Positions 10,024-22,282 of a DNA stretch of 64,000 nucleotides are shown here, one piece after another. The translations under genes were made by a program, and so were the position numbers. Source of the DNA: Sporobolomyces roseus (Eukaryota > Basidiomycota > Microbotryomycetes > Sporidiobolales > Sporidiobolaceae); contig JADILM010000001.1 of the NCBI GenBank assembly GCA_016617785.1, forward strand, positions 186,001-250,000, in the 5' to 3' direction. Position 1 is the stretch's first letter. Each line of letters opens with the position of its first letter. Under the pieces are notes generated by a model. The model did no database searches. It was not told where the DNA came from and saw only the letters and a program-made list of their open reading frames with translations.

Positions 10024-11830
10024 ATTCACCTCTGTCCTCCCCATACTTTGGTGTTTTTCCTCATTTTTCTTTCTCTCTCTCAAGAATGTCAATCTCTAGC
10101 TGTAATCCCACACACAAGTCGTATCTTCTACTTTTCCTCCTCTTTTCGAGATACGAGCTCATGGTTGAGAAGAAAGGTTCAAGAAAATTACTTCGCAGGA
10201 AACTCTTCGCTTTTCTTTTTCGTTTAGGATCGTTGCTCTACATAAGAACGGTGGCGGTCGTTGCACGCTCGTTCCAGCATGTGTATTGTCTCTCGTACTC
10301 GATGCACAGCTCATTCGCCTCGCTTTTCAACGTTGCCAACCGTTTCGCAACGGAATTCTTCTCTCTTCGCTTAAACCCCTCAAAACGAACTCCCCATTCC
10401 TCGTAATCCATGGGAAATCTCTACAGCGACAGTATCGTCCCCTCGCCCTTGCCTCATCGTCGACGTGAGCGACGAGAGAGACGAGAGACAGGAGAGAGGG
10501 ATTTTGAGGGTTAAGGAAAGTCGAACAAACTCCCCATTTTCGGTCGAATTCTCTTCGCTGTATTCGGCGGTAGCGCGTCACGGATACTCGCGAGAACTGT
10601 AAGCAGTCGGTGCGAACAAGCTCGGAAGTAGATCTGGAAGAGGACGAGTGCGAAGGTTCGTCGTGCGCTGAAATTTACGAAGGAAGAGAAGTACTCGCGA
10701 GAGTACGGTGTACGATACTATCAAGATCTGCAGGACCACAGTTTCTCCATCTTCTCGCCGAGTTTCAACACGCGAATAAGAAATTGGGGTCGTCTCGAGT
10801 TGCGATGCGAGCAGATCACCGATCAGGGTTCTTTTCTCTCTCACTTTACCCTCTTGAACAGAGGAGAGGCACCATAAACCTCTGTTTAGCTTTTACGACT
10901 TCTCTTACGACTGTTCTCACGACTCTAGCGGGACTCAAGGAGGAGGAATTTCAAGGTTTCATCATCTCAAGTTGAGTGAGTTCATCAATTCCCTCCTCTC
11001 GCTTCAGCTAGAGGGTAGATGCAGTCAAGGTCAAGAAGATCATGAGTGTAGACCATTGGGTAGCTCATAGGCTCAGCACCCAAGGTGGGAGAGGGAGAGG
11101 AGCTCTGCAGGAAAAAGGAACAAATTCACCTTCGCATTAGGCGGAATCCAGCAGGAAAACCGAGGATTATAACGTATGCTTATAAGTGCAGATAGAGCCA
11201 TTGAAAACGGTTACAACAGAAAGGCTGGCTCTCACCTGGAATTGCAACATGAGTAGAATTGATGCTGATCTTTCTCTTCTCCTCTTTCTTGCTCAAACGA
11301 AACAGTCATCTCGAAAGCTTGCGACTGAGGAAACCGAATCGACGTCGAATCTACAACCGAGTGGAGCTCCTCAAATAAAGCGAAAACGCGCCTGACACCA
11401 CAGCGTCGTCCCAGTTGGCATCGCAACTTGCATCCTTTTCCCACTCAACTCACTTCCCTCGCTTAACGACCTCTCGTCACGACTATAATCAACACGAACG
11501 AACCAGACACTTGCAGACCTCTGACGCAAAAGAATACGAACAAACGAACCTCAAGACGAACCCCCCTCGAAGCAATCGCGGACTCCTGATCATTCCGCTC
11601 AGTTCTCCAAGAGCAAATCAATAACGCGAGGTCAAAAAAGGACTCCTATCTAGAGCAGTAGAAAAGGGAAAGCGTCATTCCAGACTGTCTCCTTCGAACC
11701 CCGAAACGGATCAGATGGTACGTTCTTCTTTCGCTTTGTTTACATCCCTTCTCTCTATCTCCCTCTCCTTCTCCCTGCTTGCATTCCATTCCACATACCT
11801 TCCCAGATACTGATTCGACGATTCTCGATA
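10024..11830. other. Long intergenic stretch without a recognised gene
   Basis: This 1.8 kb stretch lies between SDH3 and the PX-PB1 gene. Open frames on both strands (for example minus 10327-10844 and plus 10610-10975) overlap each other, have no known motifs and could not be joined by good introns. The right end (about 11690-11830) is pyrimidine-rich and probably the leader of the next gene. An ATG followed directly by GTACGT near 11715 could be a leader intron donor. Most of the stretch is unexplained. Confidence 0.45.
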
Positions 11831-14424
11831 ATGAATGAACAGCAAGCCTCAACTTCGAATCAACTTCTCCCTCCTTTCGACCCTCTCCCTCCCTTGACTT
11901 CGACCTTCGCTTCCACGCCCGACTTCTCTTCCTTTCCGAGTCGATCGAACTCTCCCACACCAGCTTCGACACCTCATCGTTCTCCAGGTCCTTTCCCTGC
12001 AATCATCAACTCTCGTCGACTTCGTTCAAATTCTTTACATTCCTCAGCTGTCCCATCTTCCTCTTCCCGTGCATACGAACGCAACCCCCCACCCGTACCT
12101 TCCCTATCTTCGACTCCTCGTACATCTCGCATCGCTTCCGATTCCAGCGGTATCGAACTCTCCCCTCCTTCGTTTCGACAAACTCGCGCCCCTGATTCAT
12201 CCTCTTCGACCTCCTCAATTCCTCTCATCAACTCAGTGACTGTACCGAACTATAGTAAAGCGGGAAAGAACTGGTTGTTCGCGTGTAGGGTAGTGCCGAG
12301 GGTCGAGGGAAAAGGGAAAGCGAAGGTTTATGGGTTAGGGAAGATGGAGATGGCGAATGAACAGGAGCCTTACACTGTTTACAGGAGCTGGAGTGAGTGT
12401 GTCGACTTTGAAAAGAGGTGAGTCCCTTTACCCTGTTCGACTTGTTCTCGCGGGGAGCAGAGTTGACCAGTTGATCGTTTTCACACCAGACTTGCGAAAG
12501 CTTTCCCCGATGATCGACAAACCTTCTCTGACTCGACCTCGACCAACGATCTCCCCGCTTCCTTCTATCACCAAATCCCTCGATTGACGAAGAAGCTCGT
12601 CCTGTTCATGACTCGTTCAGTTCTCGAACAACGTAAATCTGAACTCGACCTCTTCTGTCGTCGACTCCTTCAAATGCCTACGGAAGTCCGAGACTCGCTC
12701 ATCGTTCGACACTTCTTCGCCTTGAACACCAACGAAATTGGCAATCATCTCGACTTCTCGACTACAGAAACCCTCGCAGCCTTCACTCTTCCTCCTCATG
12801 TAGACGAAAGAGAATCGGATCAATTCGCAACGATCAAACCGATCAAGTCGAAACCTCGTCGTCCAGTTCTCGCAGTCAAGACTTCGACCCCAAATTTGAG
12901 GAGTGCGATGAAACCTTTCGGAGACGAATTCGATTCGTTATCTCCGGAGTCGGCGAGACCGGTGGCGGCGAACAGGTCATTCACTGTCGATGGAGCAGGG
13001 TTGAGAGCATCCAGCGAATACTCGATGGCCTCGGCGATTTCTACCGCATCTTCAACAACGATCACTCCCTCTCTTTACGCCGCTCGAGTTCCGACACTGG
13101 CGATTCCCTCTCCCCAACCTTCACCTTCGAACCCAGATGGACGATTCAAGACGCTGAGGAAGAAAGCTTCCGGTCCCCTTCGACATTTCCGCTCGTTGCA
13201 AGATCTTCGAGGGTCGTCGAATTCTTCATCCCTCGATGTTCCCGACCTGCCTGTTCCCGCCCTTCGACCTGGTCTCGCACCCACTCCTATGCTACGAACC
13301 GCTTCTCAACCTCCTACGAGACCTTCACCTCATCCTCTTCACCTCGGAGCACCCATTCGACTTCCCTCTGGTGGTAGTGGTGCCGGTCCTTCCTCAGCTC
13401 CTCTTCGACCTTCTCACCGCAAGACCAACAGCTCGAGTTCATCGATCATCTCAGCAGAAGACCTCTGGGGCACTTCGTTTCCTTTCCCTACGCCTAGCAC
13501 TACTTTCCGTCAAACTCCTACCGGTCGACTCGAGTCGGTTCCCCTTCAAACTTCACAACGATCCTACTCATCCTCGTCACAGCGCAGGGAAGCCGGTGCT
13601 CGAGGAGGAGCTTCGATATCGACGAACAACGCAAGCTGTGGTCACTCTTCGACGGCATCGATTTCAAGTCTCGAATCCCTTCGCTCTTCAATCCGATCGT
13701 TCGATGAGGGATCAGGTTCTGGTTCGAGATCTGCAAGGAACAGCTTCGATTGGGGTTCGACTGAATGTCCTACTCCTCCGACTCCACAATCACCATGGAA
13801 TGAGGCGACCAGGAAAGACAGCTCTTTCGCACAATACAACATGGTTCCTCCGCCACCTTTCTTCGTAAGCTCAAGACCTCCCTTTCCTTTGATTGAATTC
13901 GACGAGCTTACATCTCCTTTTCTTCGTATGTTCAGCCTGTGCCTCCTCCAATGACTTCCTGTCACTCGCACGATGGACTTCCTCGAACCCCGAGATCTTC
14001 TCAAGGCCGACGATCCTCTCTCGAACTCAGCACAACTTCCTCCTCCTCTCGCTCTCGCAAGGATTCGACCGCTTCCCACCTCCTCGGCTCTCCTTCAACC
14101 ATTTCAAACGGTTCTGCTTCCCCTGCTCTCGGTGGCAACTCTGACCCTCGACCGAAATGGACCTTCAAACTCCTCCATGCTTCAGAGAACGTCGTCCTTC
14201 GAATTGCCAAAGAGGAACTCACTCTCACTCGACTCCGCAATGACACTCGTATCAAGTTCAGTGCGGCTGGGGTTGAACTAGCAGCAGAGGATGCTCATTG
14301 GGGGTTGTGCAGTGTGGTCAAGGAGGGAAACGAAGGATCATCGAAGCTCATCATTCGAGAAGAAGATCTCGAAGAGTGTCTGGCGAGCTCAACGGGCAAA
14401 ATCACGTTCAGGATCATCGCATAG
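11831..14424 (+). CDS. PX domain and C-terminal PB1-like domain protein
   Basis: Exons 11831-12417, 12490-13864 and 13936-14424 give 816 residues. After about 135 Ser/Pro-rich residues comes a PX domain (about 140-270): NYSKAGKNWLFACRV, YTVYRSWSECVDFEKR joined across intron 1 to LAKAFPDD, then LDLFCRRLLQMPTEV and HFFAL. A 400-residue Ser-rich disordered linker follows. The last 95 residues (KWTFKLLHASENVVLR ... KITFRII) have PB1-like beta-grasp spacing with a basic residue in the first strand. PX domains bind phosphoinositides and PB1 domains pair with other PB1 domains. The combination recalls Bem1/Scd2 polarity scaffolds, but no SH3 domain is seen. The first ATG of the frame was chosen. The function as a membrane-recruited scaffold is inferred. 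Confidence 0.75.
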
Positions 14425-15198
14425 TCCTCGCCTCGACTCTTTTCATTCGCCTGTATATACTCCTCATCTTCGCCTCCTTTCGCAAGATTCGCACTTTGCT
14501 TTTCTGCATCCTTCCCTTTTCCCTCTTCCGCATCTCTTGTACTCTTTCCTTCGCATATCCTCTATCTTGTCGTATAGCCTCACAATAACCGATGTCACTT
14601 GAAGCTGTACTCTCGGTTCAATCAATGGATTTCCACAACTTCGCACCGAGGTCCGGCTTAGCTTTCGTTCTCTCTCCTCCGCTCCGAAGTGTTCACTCGA
14701 GAATCGAGATCAACGATAGCTCGTCAGTCGTTCTCGAGCTCATGGGAGAATCAGAGCAGACCGTCGATAGCGAGTTTCCTTTTTCCTTCTCCCTCCTCAA
14801 TGTCGAATTGCTCAACACATCCAGATTCAGCTCTACCGTTCTACAGTACCCACTCAGCTCTCATAGCGACCGCAAGATGCTTCAAGGCCTGCTTCACGAC
14901 TGCTCCAACTACCGGAAAAGGTAGATTCGAAGGAAATGCTCTCGCTACCGCTTCGAGGACTTGTCGAGTCACTAGAGCTCTCAGTTATTCATCTTTGAGG
15001 ACTATTATGCTGGGCTGCCTGCCTCTCGCTCTATAACGGACGAGATTGCAGCTTCTCTCATTCGACTCGATCGCATTCAAGACCCACTTCTACCTGCATT
15101 TACACCTTTGACTTCAGCGAAAGGATCAAGAGGTTGAGGAGATTTTCAAGTCAAGTGCAGCAGCGAACTCTGACAAGATTCCGAAAGATCATTGGAAG
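14425..15198. other. Intergenic between PX-PB1 and syntaxin genes
   Basis: This 774-base gap holds the 3' flank of the PX-PB1 gene (pyrimidine-rich to about 14580) and the 5' flank of the syntaxin gene. Overlapping open frames at 14592-15036 show no domains. No tRNA or other structured RNA was recognised. Confidence 0.4.
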
Positions 15199-18056
15199 AT
15201 GGCGAGGGATCGTTTGTCTGCGATTCGAGTAAGGCCTCCCTCCTCGTTCCACTCATTCGATCAAGGGCGCTAACATGTTGGTATCGATAGTCGCAGCAGC
15301 CTACCGCTCCGGCTGCTTCGACCCCGCAACAATTACTCGCAAATCGTCGTTCTTATCCTGAACATGGTCAACCACAGTACAACAGCAACAATCCTCGACG
15401 TCCTTTCTCCCCGGAATCGAGCTTTCGACAGCCGACATCGGAGCTTCGATCTCCACCTCGAGTACCGATAGGTTCTGAACCTCGCGATTGGTCTCCAGCA
15501 ATTTACGACGAACCTCAAAGTTATTCAGGTTACGACTCGGCTACGACGAGTCCCGTTCGAGTCACTAGCCCGATTCGCGAACAACCTAGACCCCGACCTC
15601 CTTCTCGCATGACGAGCGCACCTCGGGATTTCAACCCGAACGAGTACGATTCACCGAGGGAAACGACATCTCGATACCACTCTCGCGAGCCGTCGAGGGA
15701 GCAGCCTCGCGACTTCGATCCAAATGAGCCAGAGGCACCTTCAGTCCGTCATCGAATCCTTACTCGAAAACAGACCGGGAGGGGAGAGATGGATTTTGAG
15801 GAAACAGGAGGAGAAGCTTACGGAACGAGTTCGAGGGAGACTTGTTCTGAGCGAGATGGAGGCAGTTCGAGGGGAGGCAAGCGAAGTGAATTGGATCGAG
15901 ATGGAAGAGATCATATGCCCATCCTCACTAAGAATCAGAAGAATCACGTTACAATTTCGAGGGGAGAGGTTCCTTTCGAAGATATGGGCGATTTCTTCGC
16001 AGAAGTACGTCTAGTTCCTTCGACGTCACCGCTCCAAGATATCCAGCTGACGGTGGCGAACGAATGAATCATAGGTCACGACGATTCAAGACGACATCAA
16101 AGAAGCGAATCAGACGATCGACCTCATTTCGAATCTCTACGCCCGCTACCTCGCATGTCCTTCTTCCGAAGACGTACAAGCCCTCGCCCTTCACGATCAA
16201 CTCTCCCAGAAGACAACCTCGACTCGAGGTCTCTTTGCAAGTTTGAGGAATCGCATTCACGTTCTCGAACAAGGAAACGCAAATCTCGAAGCGATGGTTC
16301 CACTCGGCCAGTCCATTCAAAGGCTCTCGCTATCCGACGTCTCCGTTCGTCAGCAACAAGTGCAGAATCTCAAGTCTCGCTTCAAAGATGCCATCCAGAA
16401 GTACGCAGACGTTGAAAAGGACAATCGAGCGAAGAATCGAACGAAGATGGAGAGACAAGTCCGCATTGTTTATCCTGAAATGAGTTACGAGGAGCTACAA
16501 GCAGTCGTGAGGCAGGCGGAGGAGGAAGGGGGTAGTGCTCTTTTCGCTCAGGCTGTCAGTCCACTATTCTGCTCTTTCACCCGGATCCGAGCTGATCGTG
16601 ATTTGGCTGCCTAGGTGCGCTCGAATGGCTACCGATCGCGTCAAGCTCAAGGCGCTCTACGTGAGGTTCAGAACCGAGCGGCAGAAATGAGCCGAATCGA
16701 AGAAACACTCATTGAACTGGCACAACTCTTCTCGGATGTGAGTTCTCCGCCTGAATGTGTCCGGACCGCGAGGATTGAGCTGACCTCATGCTCCTGTGAT
16801 GTGCTAGATGGCGACGTTGGTCGAAGCGCAAGATGTCGCGATCATCAAGATTGAGGACGATGCGAAACAAACTCAGCTTGATATGGAGATTGGGTATGCT
16901 ACCTTTGTCTGTCCTTCTGCCGCCTGACTCAACACTGATACAGTCTTTAATCAGCCTTGAGAACACAAAGAAAGCCGTGCATCACGCTCGGATGTCTCGC
17001 AAAAGACGATGGATTTGCGTTTGCATTTTCGTCATCATCTTCGTGAGTGAGACTGTACGAACTGTGAACTCCTTCCATGACTGACAAAATAACTTGCTAC
17101 AGCTCATACTCCTCATCGTTCTCGTTGTCAAAGTGGTGCTGCCCGAAGTCAACAAGCGAAACAACAATAGCAACAAATCTGTACGCTCCAATCCTGTAGT
17201 GACTTCGACACCTGGCACCGTGACTGTAACAGTCACAACTACGGTCGTCGTCGTTCGGAATCCGGCCCAATCGATGCTCGAAGAGATTCCCAGTCAGACT
17301 CCTCGTCAAATCCTCATGACGGTTGACCCTGCAGCCCTCGCCGCTTTCGTCGATCATCCCTTATCCGTCGCTCCACCTACTACTTTACCGGTTACTCCAT
17401 CTTCCTCTCGCACAACTTCATCAAGGCATTCATCATCTCGACATTCTTCCTCCCATCGCTCGAGCAGTTCGAGGAGCACTGGGATCCCTTCTTCGACAAA
17501 ACTCTCGGTCACTCCTTCGCCCTCGGCACCGACTCTTCGTCAAGTGCTCGTCGCCTCAACCCCATCCAGCCGAAGCACGTCGGTATCGAAGTCTCAGTCG
17601 ATTCGCCCTTCTTCCCGTCCGCCAAATCGATCTACTTCGTCCAAAGCGTCGTCCTCGACTTCCAAGAGTCAATCTCGAACAACATCCTCGACTCGGTCTA
17701 CCGCATCCTCCAGGCCAACAGGATTCGTCTCGATCCGACGCGAGTCGACCTCTCGCTCCTCCTCTTCTCGTTCCTCCTCTTCGACTCTTTCGAGTACTCG
17801 ACCCCGTCCGACCGGCCTCATCGGATCACTTTCGTCTGTAATGGCGGCATTCTCCAAAGCTCACCTCGACACCGAATCTTCACACCTTCATCCCCCTTCT
17901 TCCGCATCTAACAAATCAGCTTCATCCTCCATCACCCAGAAATCGACCAAGGCGGCTCGATCAGCTATCAGTAGCGATTCGACGTCGATCACGTCCATCA
18001 TTCAGGCTTTACTTAGACGTTGCGTTTCAGCAGCTACTCCGACCATAACTTTCTGA
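15199..18056 (+). CDS. Plasma-membrane-type syntaxin (Qa-SNARE) with a long Ser/Thr-rich tail
   Basis: Seven exons (15199-15228, 15291-16004, 16075-16554, 16615-16737, 16808-16893, 16955-17042, 17103-18056) join in frame to 824 residues. The 30-nt first exon encodes MARDRLSAIR, then about 230 disordered residues. A helical Habc-type region starts near FEDMGDFFAEVTTIQDD and includes VRIVYPEMSYEEL. The SNARE motif runs from SRIEETLIELAQLFSD through LVEAQD, with the zero-layer Gln, to LENTKKAVHHAR. The membrane anchor WICVCIFVIIF-LILLIVLVVKV spans the last intron. Syntaxins normally end here. This one continues for about 300 Ser/Thr/Arg-rich residues, which topology places outside the cell or in the lumen. 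It should act in exocytosis like Sso1/2; the tail has no recognised domain. Confidence 0.87.
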
Positions 18057-18420
18057 TTTTTCGTATCCTGTTGTCGAATGGTCTTCTCTATCCCCCGTTG
18101 TTCCGTCACTCATCTTCATGTATCTTTCATCGTCTCTGTCACTCTATGTCTGTCTTGAACTATGGTATCGCTTGCATTGACCTCTGTCGCAACGGCTGAC
18201 TGTCGAGAAGAGCGAGAAACTGTGCGAAACTTCACCGAAGTCAAGCGCAAACTTGACGAGGGCTTGGACTACAGATCAACTCGCTCTCGAACGACGTGGT
18301 CATCAGAAGAAGAGAGCGAAAACGAGGAACTTTGCTGGTTGCGAAAGAGGGAGGGGAATGAACAAAATTTACTGCGTGAAATTCTTCTTTCTCCCAATTT
18401 CACTCCACTTCACCAAATCA
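18057..18420. other. Intergenic 5' flank of the kinase gene
   Basis: This 364-base gap separates the syntaxin stop from the chosen start of the CaMKK-like kinase. The kinase frame is open upstream to about 18253, and another in-frame ATG lies near 18358, so the start could be earlier. The encoded residues there look unlike coding sequence (hydrophobic FFFLPISLHF), so the later ATG was preferred. Confidence 0.4.
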
Positions 18421-21178
18421 ATGAACAAGATCCTGGCGGTGTTCCGTCCGAAAGGCAAGAAATCCAACAAGCAACGTTCAGCTGAACCCATTCGCAAAGT
18501 CGCATCTCAACCTGAACCAACTTCAACTTCAACTACTGCTGCTCCTCCTCCTCCTCATCTACCAGCTCTAGACTTCTCTCCACCATTGACAACAGTAGAT
18601 CTAGCTCGAGAGGATCCACCGCCGACATCAGAATCCCCTTCTAGAGTTGATCGTTCCCCTCCTTATCCATCTACATCTCGCTCCTCTCCTTCTCTCCCTC
18701 AACTACAACCAACCAGTACTCTATCCCCTTCTGTCATCCCACCGACTCCAATAGAACCCAGTCCCTTATCTAGATCAATATCTCGTTCTTCAACTCCTCC
18801 CCCTCCCCTCGATTCAACTCCTATCGCTTCCTCTTCCTCCCTTCAACCTCTCTACAGCTCTCCCTCTCCCGCTCCTTCTTCCCATCTCATCCCTCCACCA
18901 TCCCCAAACTTGGGTAGGACATCGAGATCAGGTTCACCAGCTAGGAGAGGCCATCACCGTCGTTCTTCTTCGACGGGGAGTCGTTCGTTTCGGGAAACTT
19001 TGAACGCTTATGCGGTAGAAGACTCGAGTGGACAGAGATTCGTTAATCAGTACAAGATCGGGACACCTCAAGGTCCGCTTGGAAGGGGTACCTACGCGGT
19101 GGTAGAGAAAGCGGTGGATAGGGAAACAAACACTGAATACGTTAGTTTCTCTTTCCTTTGTCCTATCTCCATCCTCATTCGAATCTGAAGCGAGTATCAT
19201 GGTTATGGCGTAGGCTATCAAAGAGTTCTCGAAACGAAGATTACGGCACATCGCAGCAGCGGAACAGCAACGGCGAGAGAGACTGGCAGCTCGGGAAGGT
19301 GGTCGAGGGAGAGGATTACGAGGGAGTAGAAGAGGGAGAGGGAGTAGAAGAGGTAAAGGTGGGAACGCAATGGTCAAGTCTCGGACAAGTCCAGGGGAAG
19401 AATCAGATTCTGGTCCAGATAATTTGGATCTCGTTCGTAAGTTCTAAAACTTCATTCGTTTACTTTGACCTGTACTGATTGGGTTCATCCTGTGACGATA
19501 GGAACGGAAGTTGCGATCATGAAGAAAGTAGATCATCCTAATATCGCTTCGGTTCATGAAGTTATAGATGTCACTTCGGATGATGCTCTGTTGAGTGAGC
19601 AAACTTCTCTTCTTTTCGCATATGAATGTTGACTGACTATGATTTGCTCTACAGTCGGTACGTCGCTCCTCGCTAGTGCCTCGAAGACATGAGCAGAAGC
19701 TAACAAACTCGAGAACTTCGCAGTCATGGAATTATGTCGTGGAGGACCAATCATGAAACTGACAGATGGTGAGCAAATCGAACCGTACTCGGAAGAAAAG
19801 ACTCGAGATATCTTTCGACAACTACTGCTGGGTGAGTCTCGATCGAAGATCCTCAATGATTGCGATGACTGATTTCACTCGTGAACTTAGGTATCGCTTA
19901 TTTGCATCACAACGAAATCGTTCATCGAGATATCAAGCCAGACAGTACGCTTCACCTACTCCAACGAGCTCTCTTGTGTATGCTGACGTTCCCTTCCAAA
20001 TGATGCAGATGCTCTTTTCGCCGATGTTTCGAAAACTCATGTCAAACTGGTCGATTTCGGAGTTTCAAAATTCGCTCGAGCACCTGCACCAGGAGCAGAG
20101 GAACACAAAAACAGTCGATCGAAGATTCCTCAACCAAACTCTGTCGCTGGTAGTCCAGCTTATATGGCGCCGGAATTGATCGATTCGAGCGAGAAGATCG
20201 TCGATGATGAGACGGGATACGCTTGTGATTGTTGGTCGTTAGGTGCGTTCTCAATCCGATTGTCCTAATCTTCCCAGAGATGCTGACAGCTTCGTTTCCG
20301 CTCGTAGGAGTAACACTGTACGCTCTCGCTGTCGGTCGTTTACCTTTCCCTTCATCAGATCCTCTCGAGTTATTCCGATCCATTCGAGAAGACGAGTAAG
20401 CCTCTCCTTTCTCTTCTGCATTCAATGTCTGCGTCATGTCCTTATACTCCTCGTTCCTGGAAATAGACCCAAAATTCCCGACACTTTATCACAACCTTTA
20501 CGAGATCTCCTCTCGAAACTGCTCGACCGGGATCCTTCGACACGAGCAACGATTCCTTCACTCTGGGACGACCCTTGGTTGACCTCGAACGGTTCAGACC
20601 CTTTACCCGATTACGACGAGAACGTTTCTTCCGAAATCGACGAACCTTCCCCAGCAGAACTTCACCACGCCTTGGCCGTGTACCGTGGATCTACTTTCCT
20701 CGCTCTTTCGGCCGCGGCCAAATTCAAAGGACTGTTGACTGCCGCAGCAACGAGAAGAGCTAGTGCAGAGAAAGAAGCGAGTTTGGATGGAACTACTACT
20801 CCACCGAATGGGACGAGATCGGGAGCTACTACTCCTGCACTCGTCGACTCTCCTTCTTCTTCACCAATTCTAGAACCTATGAGGAACCTATCCCCGAACT
20901 CAGCTGGAGGAGGAAGAGCGGGATCGAGGAAAGCTCCGAGACGTTTCGATACGGTTTCGAGTTTGTCGATTGGGGAGAGGGACGAGGATGATGAGGAAGC
21001 GAGAGGGCATAGTAGGAGTGATGAAGGAGGGAATACATCGACGATTACTACACCGGATCGAGGGACGAGAGAAGGTGAAGAAGATGATGAGGAGAGGGAA
21101 GTGTTGGGAGGAATCAGTAAAGAGAGTGGAGTACCAGATTTCGAACGTGATGGTCAAACTTGGGAGGAACCAGAGTAG
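18421..21178 (+). CDS. CaMKK/Ssp1-type Ser/Thr protein kinase (likely SNF1/AMPK-activating)
   Basis: Nine exons (18421-19140, 19214-19436, 19502-19594, 19655-19657, 19724-19831, 19891-19944, 20009-20242, 20308-20395, 20467-21178) give 744 residues. About 200 Ser/Pro-rich residues precede the kinase domain. Motifs: GPLGRGTYAVVEKA (Gly loop), AIKEFSK (catalytic Lys), an Arg/Gly-rich insert typical of this family, HPNIASVHEV, HRDIKPDN, VDFGVSKF, GSPAYMAPEL and WSLGVTLYAL. The family (CaMKK, yeast Sak1/Tos3/Elm1, fission yeast Ssp1) phosphorylates the activation loop of AMPK/SNF1. The two introns around 19595-19723 each have a donor, branch site and acceptor and leave a 3-nt exon, TCG. Including it gives LLIVMELCRGGP, matching the family's length at the hinge. 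The C-terminal 200 residues are acidic and Ser-rich. Confidence 0.9.
19655..19657 (+). other. Candidate 3-nt micro-exon (TCG) in the CaMKK-like kinase gene
   Basis: The preceding intron, 19595-19654, starts GTGAGC, has a CTGAC branch site and ends CTCTACAG. The following intron, 19658-19723, starts GTACGT, has a CTAAC branch site and ends TTCGCAG. At 60 and 66 bases both have the normal size for this genome. The exon completes codon A-TC (Ile) and begins G-TC (Val). Skipping it keeps the frame but removes one hinge-strand residue. Confidence 0.75.
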
Positions 21179-21302
21179 CTTTTCTCCTCTCTACTGATTG
21201 TAGATCTCTCGACTGTCCCTCTCTCTGTTTTCGTATTTACCTTTTTCTAATTTTCTGATTATGTACTTGATACCCGTTTACATTTCGTAACTATCTTAGA
21301 GC

Positions 21303-22282
21303 TTATGGTACGACTCCTTGTTCTTCCCAATTGCTTCCTTCTTGTTTGCGAAACCACTTGGTGCGAACGTTGGGCATAGAACCGAGGTCGACGCTGAGGA
21401 AAGGAGTTTTCGCTGAGTTTTCGCGGATTGAGCTAAGAAGGAGAGAGAGACACTTACAGATCAACCTCTTCGGCATCGATAACGATCAGAGCAAAGTTAT
21501 GTAAAGCTAGGTGAGACAAGCAACAGTCAAGACGGACTGAGCGAAACGAGGAGGAGATCTGCGAAACTCACCTTGATCAAGTTGTTTCTTCTCCTCGTCC
21601 GTCTTTGCTTCATCGTAACCTTCTACGAGGGTCTCTGGTAGATCCTCCATCTTTCCATCCCACTCTGACAATTTCGTCCCAGGTACAGGTCTGACGAAAC
21701 TAGCTCTCAATTCAGGCGAGAGTTTTCTAAATTGTCGAATCCTTTCGTCTTCCCAATTGAAATCGGGATAAGGAGAGAGTTTGTCGGCGGGGAAGGGGAA
21801 CTTTGTTGAAGAGGAAGAGGAGAATGCTGGAGAGGGTAGGATGTAGGCTTTACCGAGAATACGGAATTGATGTTGAGTCGCAGCCAACCACCAAGCGATT
21901 TCAACTGAAGGATCCGTCGCCAATTGCATTGATTTGGGAGTTCTATCAACAAACGTTGGACATGAGTATACTGAGATCGATCGTAGAGTGAGGAGTGGTT
22001 TTGAACTGACCTCGCATCGGTCGTGACGACTAATTTATCTGAAATGAGATCTTTGTCGTCTTGATCTTTGACCAAGTTGTTTGAACCATCCTTGTCCTTC
22101 CTTCGTTCATTGACGAATCCACGATGTACGACGTATCTAACTTTTGGGTAGTTTGTCTTGCGATCGATCGAAGCGAAAGCGTAAGAGATTAAATCTTTGT
22201 TCTCTTTCAAGTTGTTGGTAAGAGTCGATCTGAGGGTATCGACCCATCGTGGGAGTGATAGCGCTTTAGGTGTTGAGGGCAT
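21303..22282 (-). CDS. Pyridoxamine 5'-phosphate oxidase-fold flavoprotein
   Basis: Four exons (22282-22011, 21942-21572, 21506-21458, 21393-21303) give 260 residues. The N-terminal part (PRWVDTLRSTLTNNLKEN, FASIDRK, VRYVVHRGF) and SDKLVVTTDARTPKSMQL, then VEIAWWLAATQHQFRILGKA, follow the split-barrel FMN-binding pattern of the PNPOx/Alr4036-type family. A lid segment contains FVRPVPGTKLSEW. The C-terminus VRTKWFRKQEGSNWEEQGVVP resembles the R-x-x-W ending used by PNPOx proteins in cofactor binding. There is no targeting signal, so it is probably cytosolic. Many members of this family in fungi have no proven substrate, so vitamin B6 oxidase activity is not certain. It is divergent from RCL1. 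Confidence 0.78.

Noticed and set aside
10327..10844. Two adjoining minus-strand frames that might be one gene
   Set aside because: No shared domain, no convincing splice sites between them, and competing frames on the plus strand.
17323..17841. 172-codon plus frame inside the syntaxin tail exon
   Set aside because: It is a shifted frame over the real one; the chosen frame continues directly from the SNARE and anchor coding sequence.
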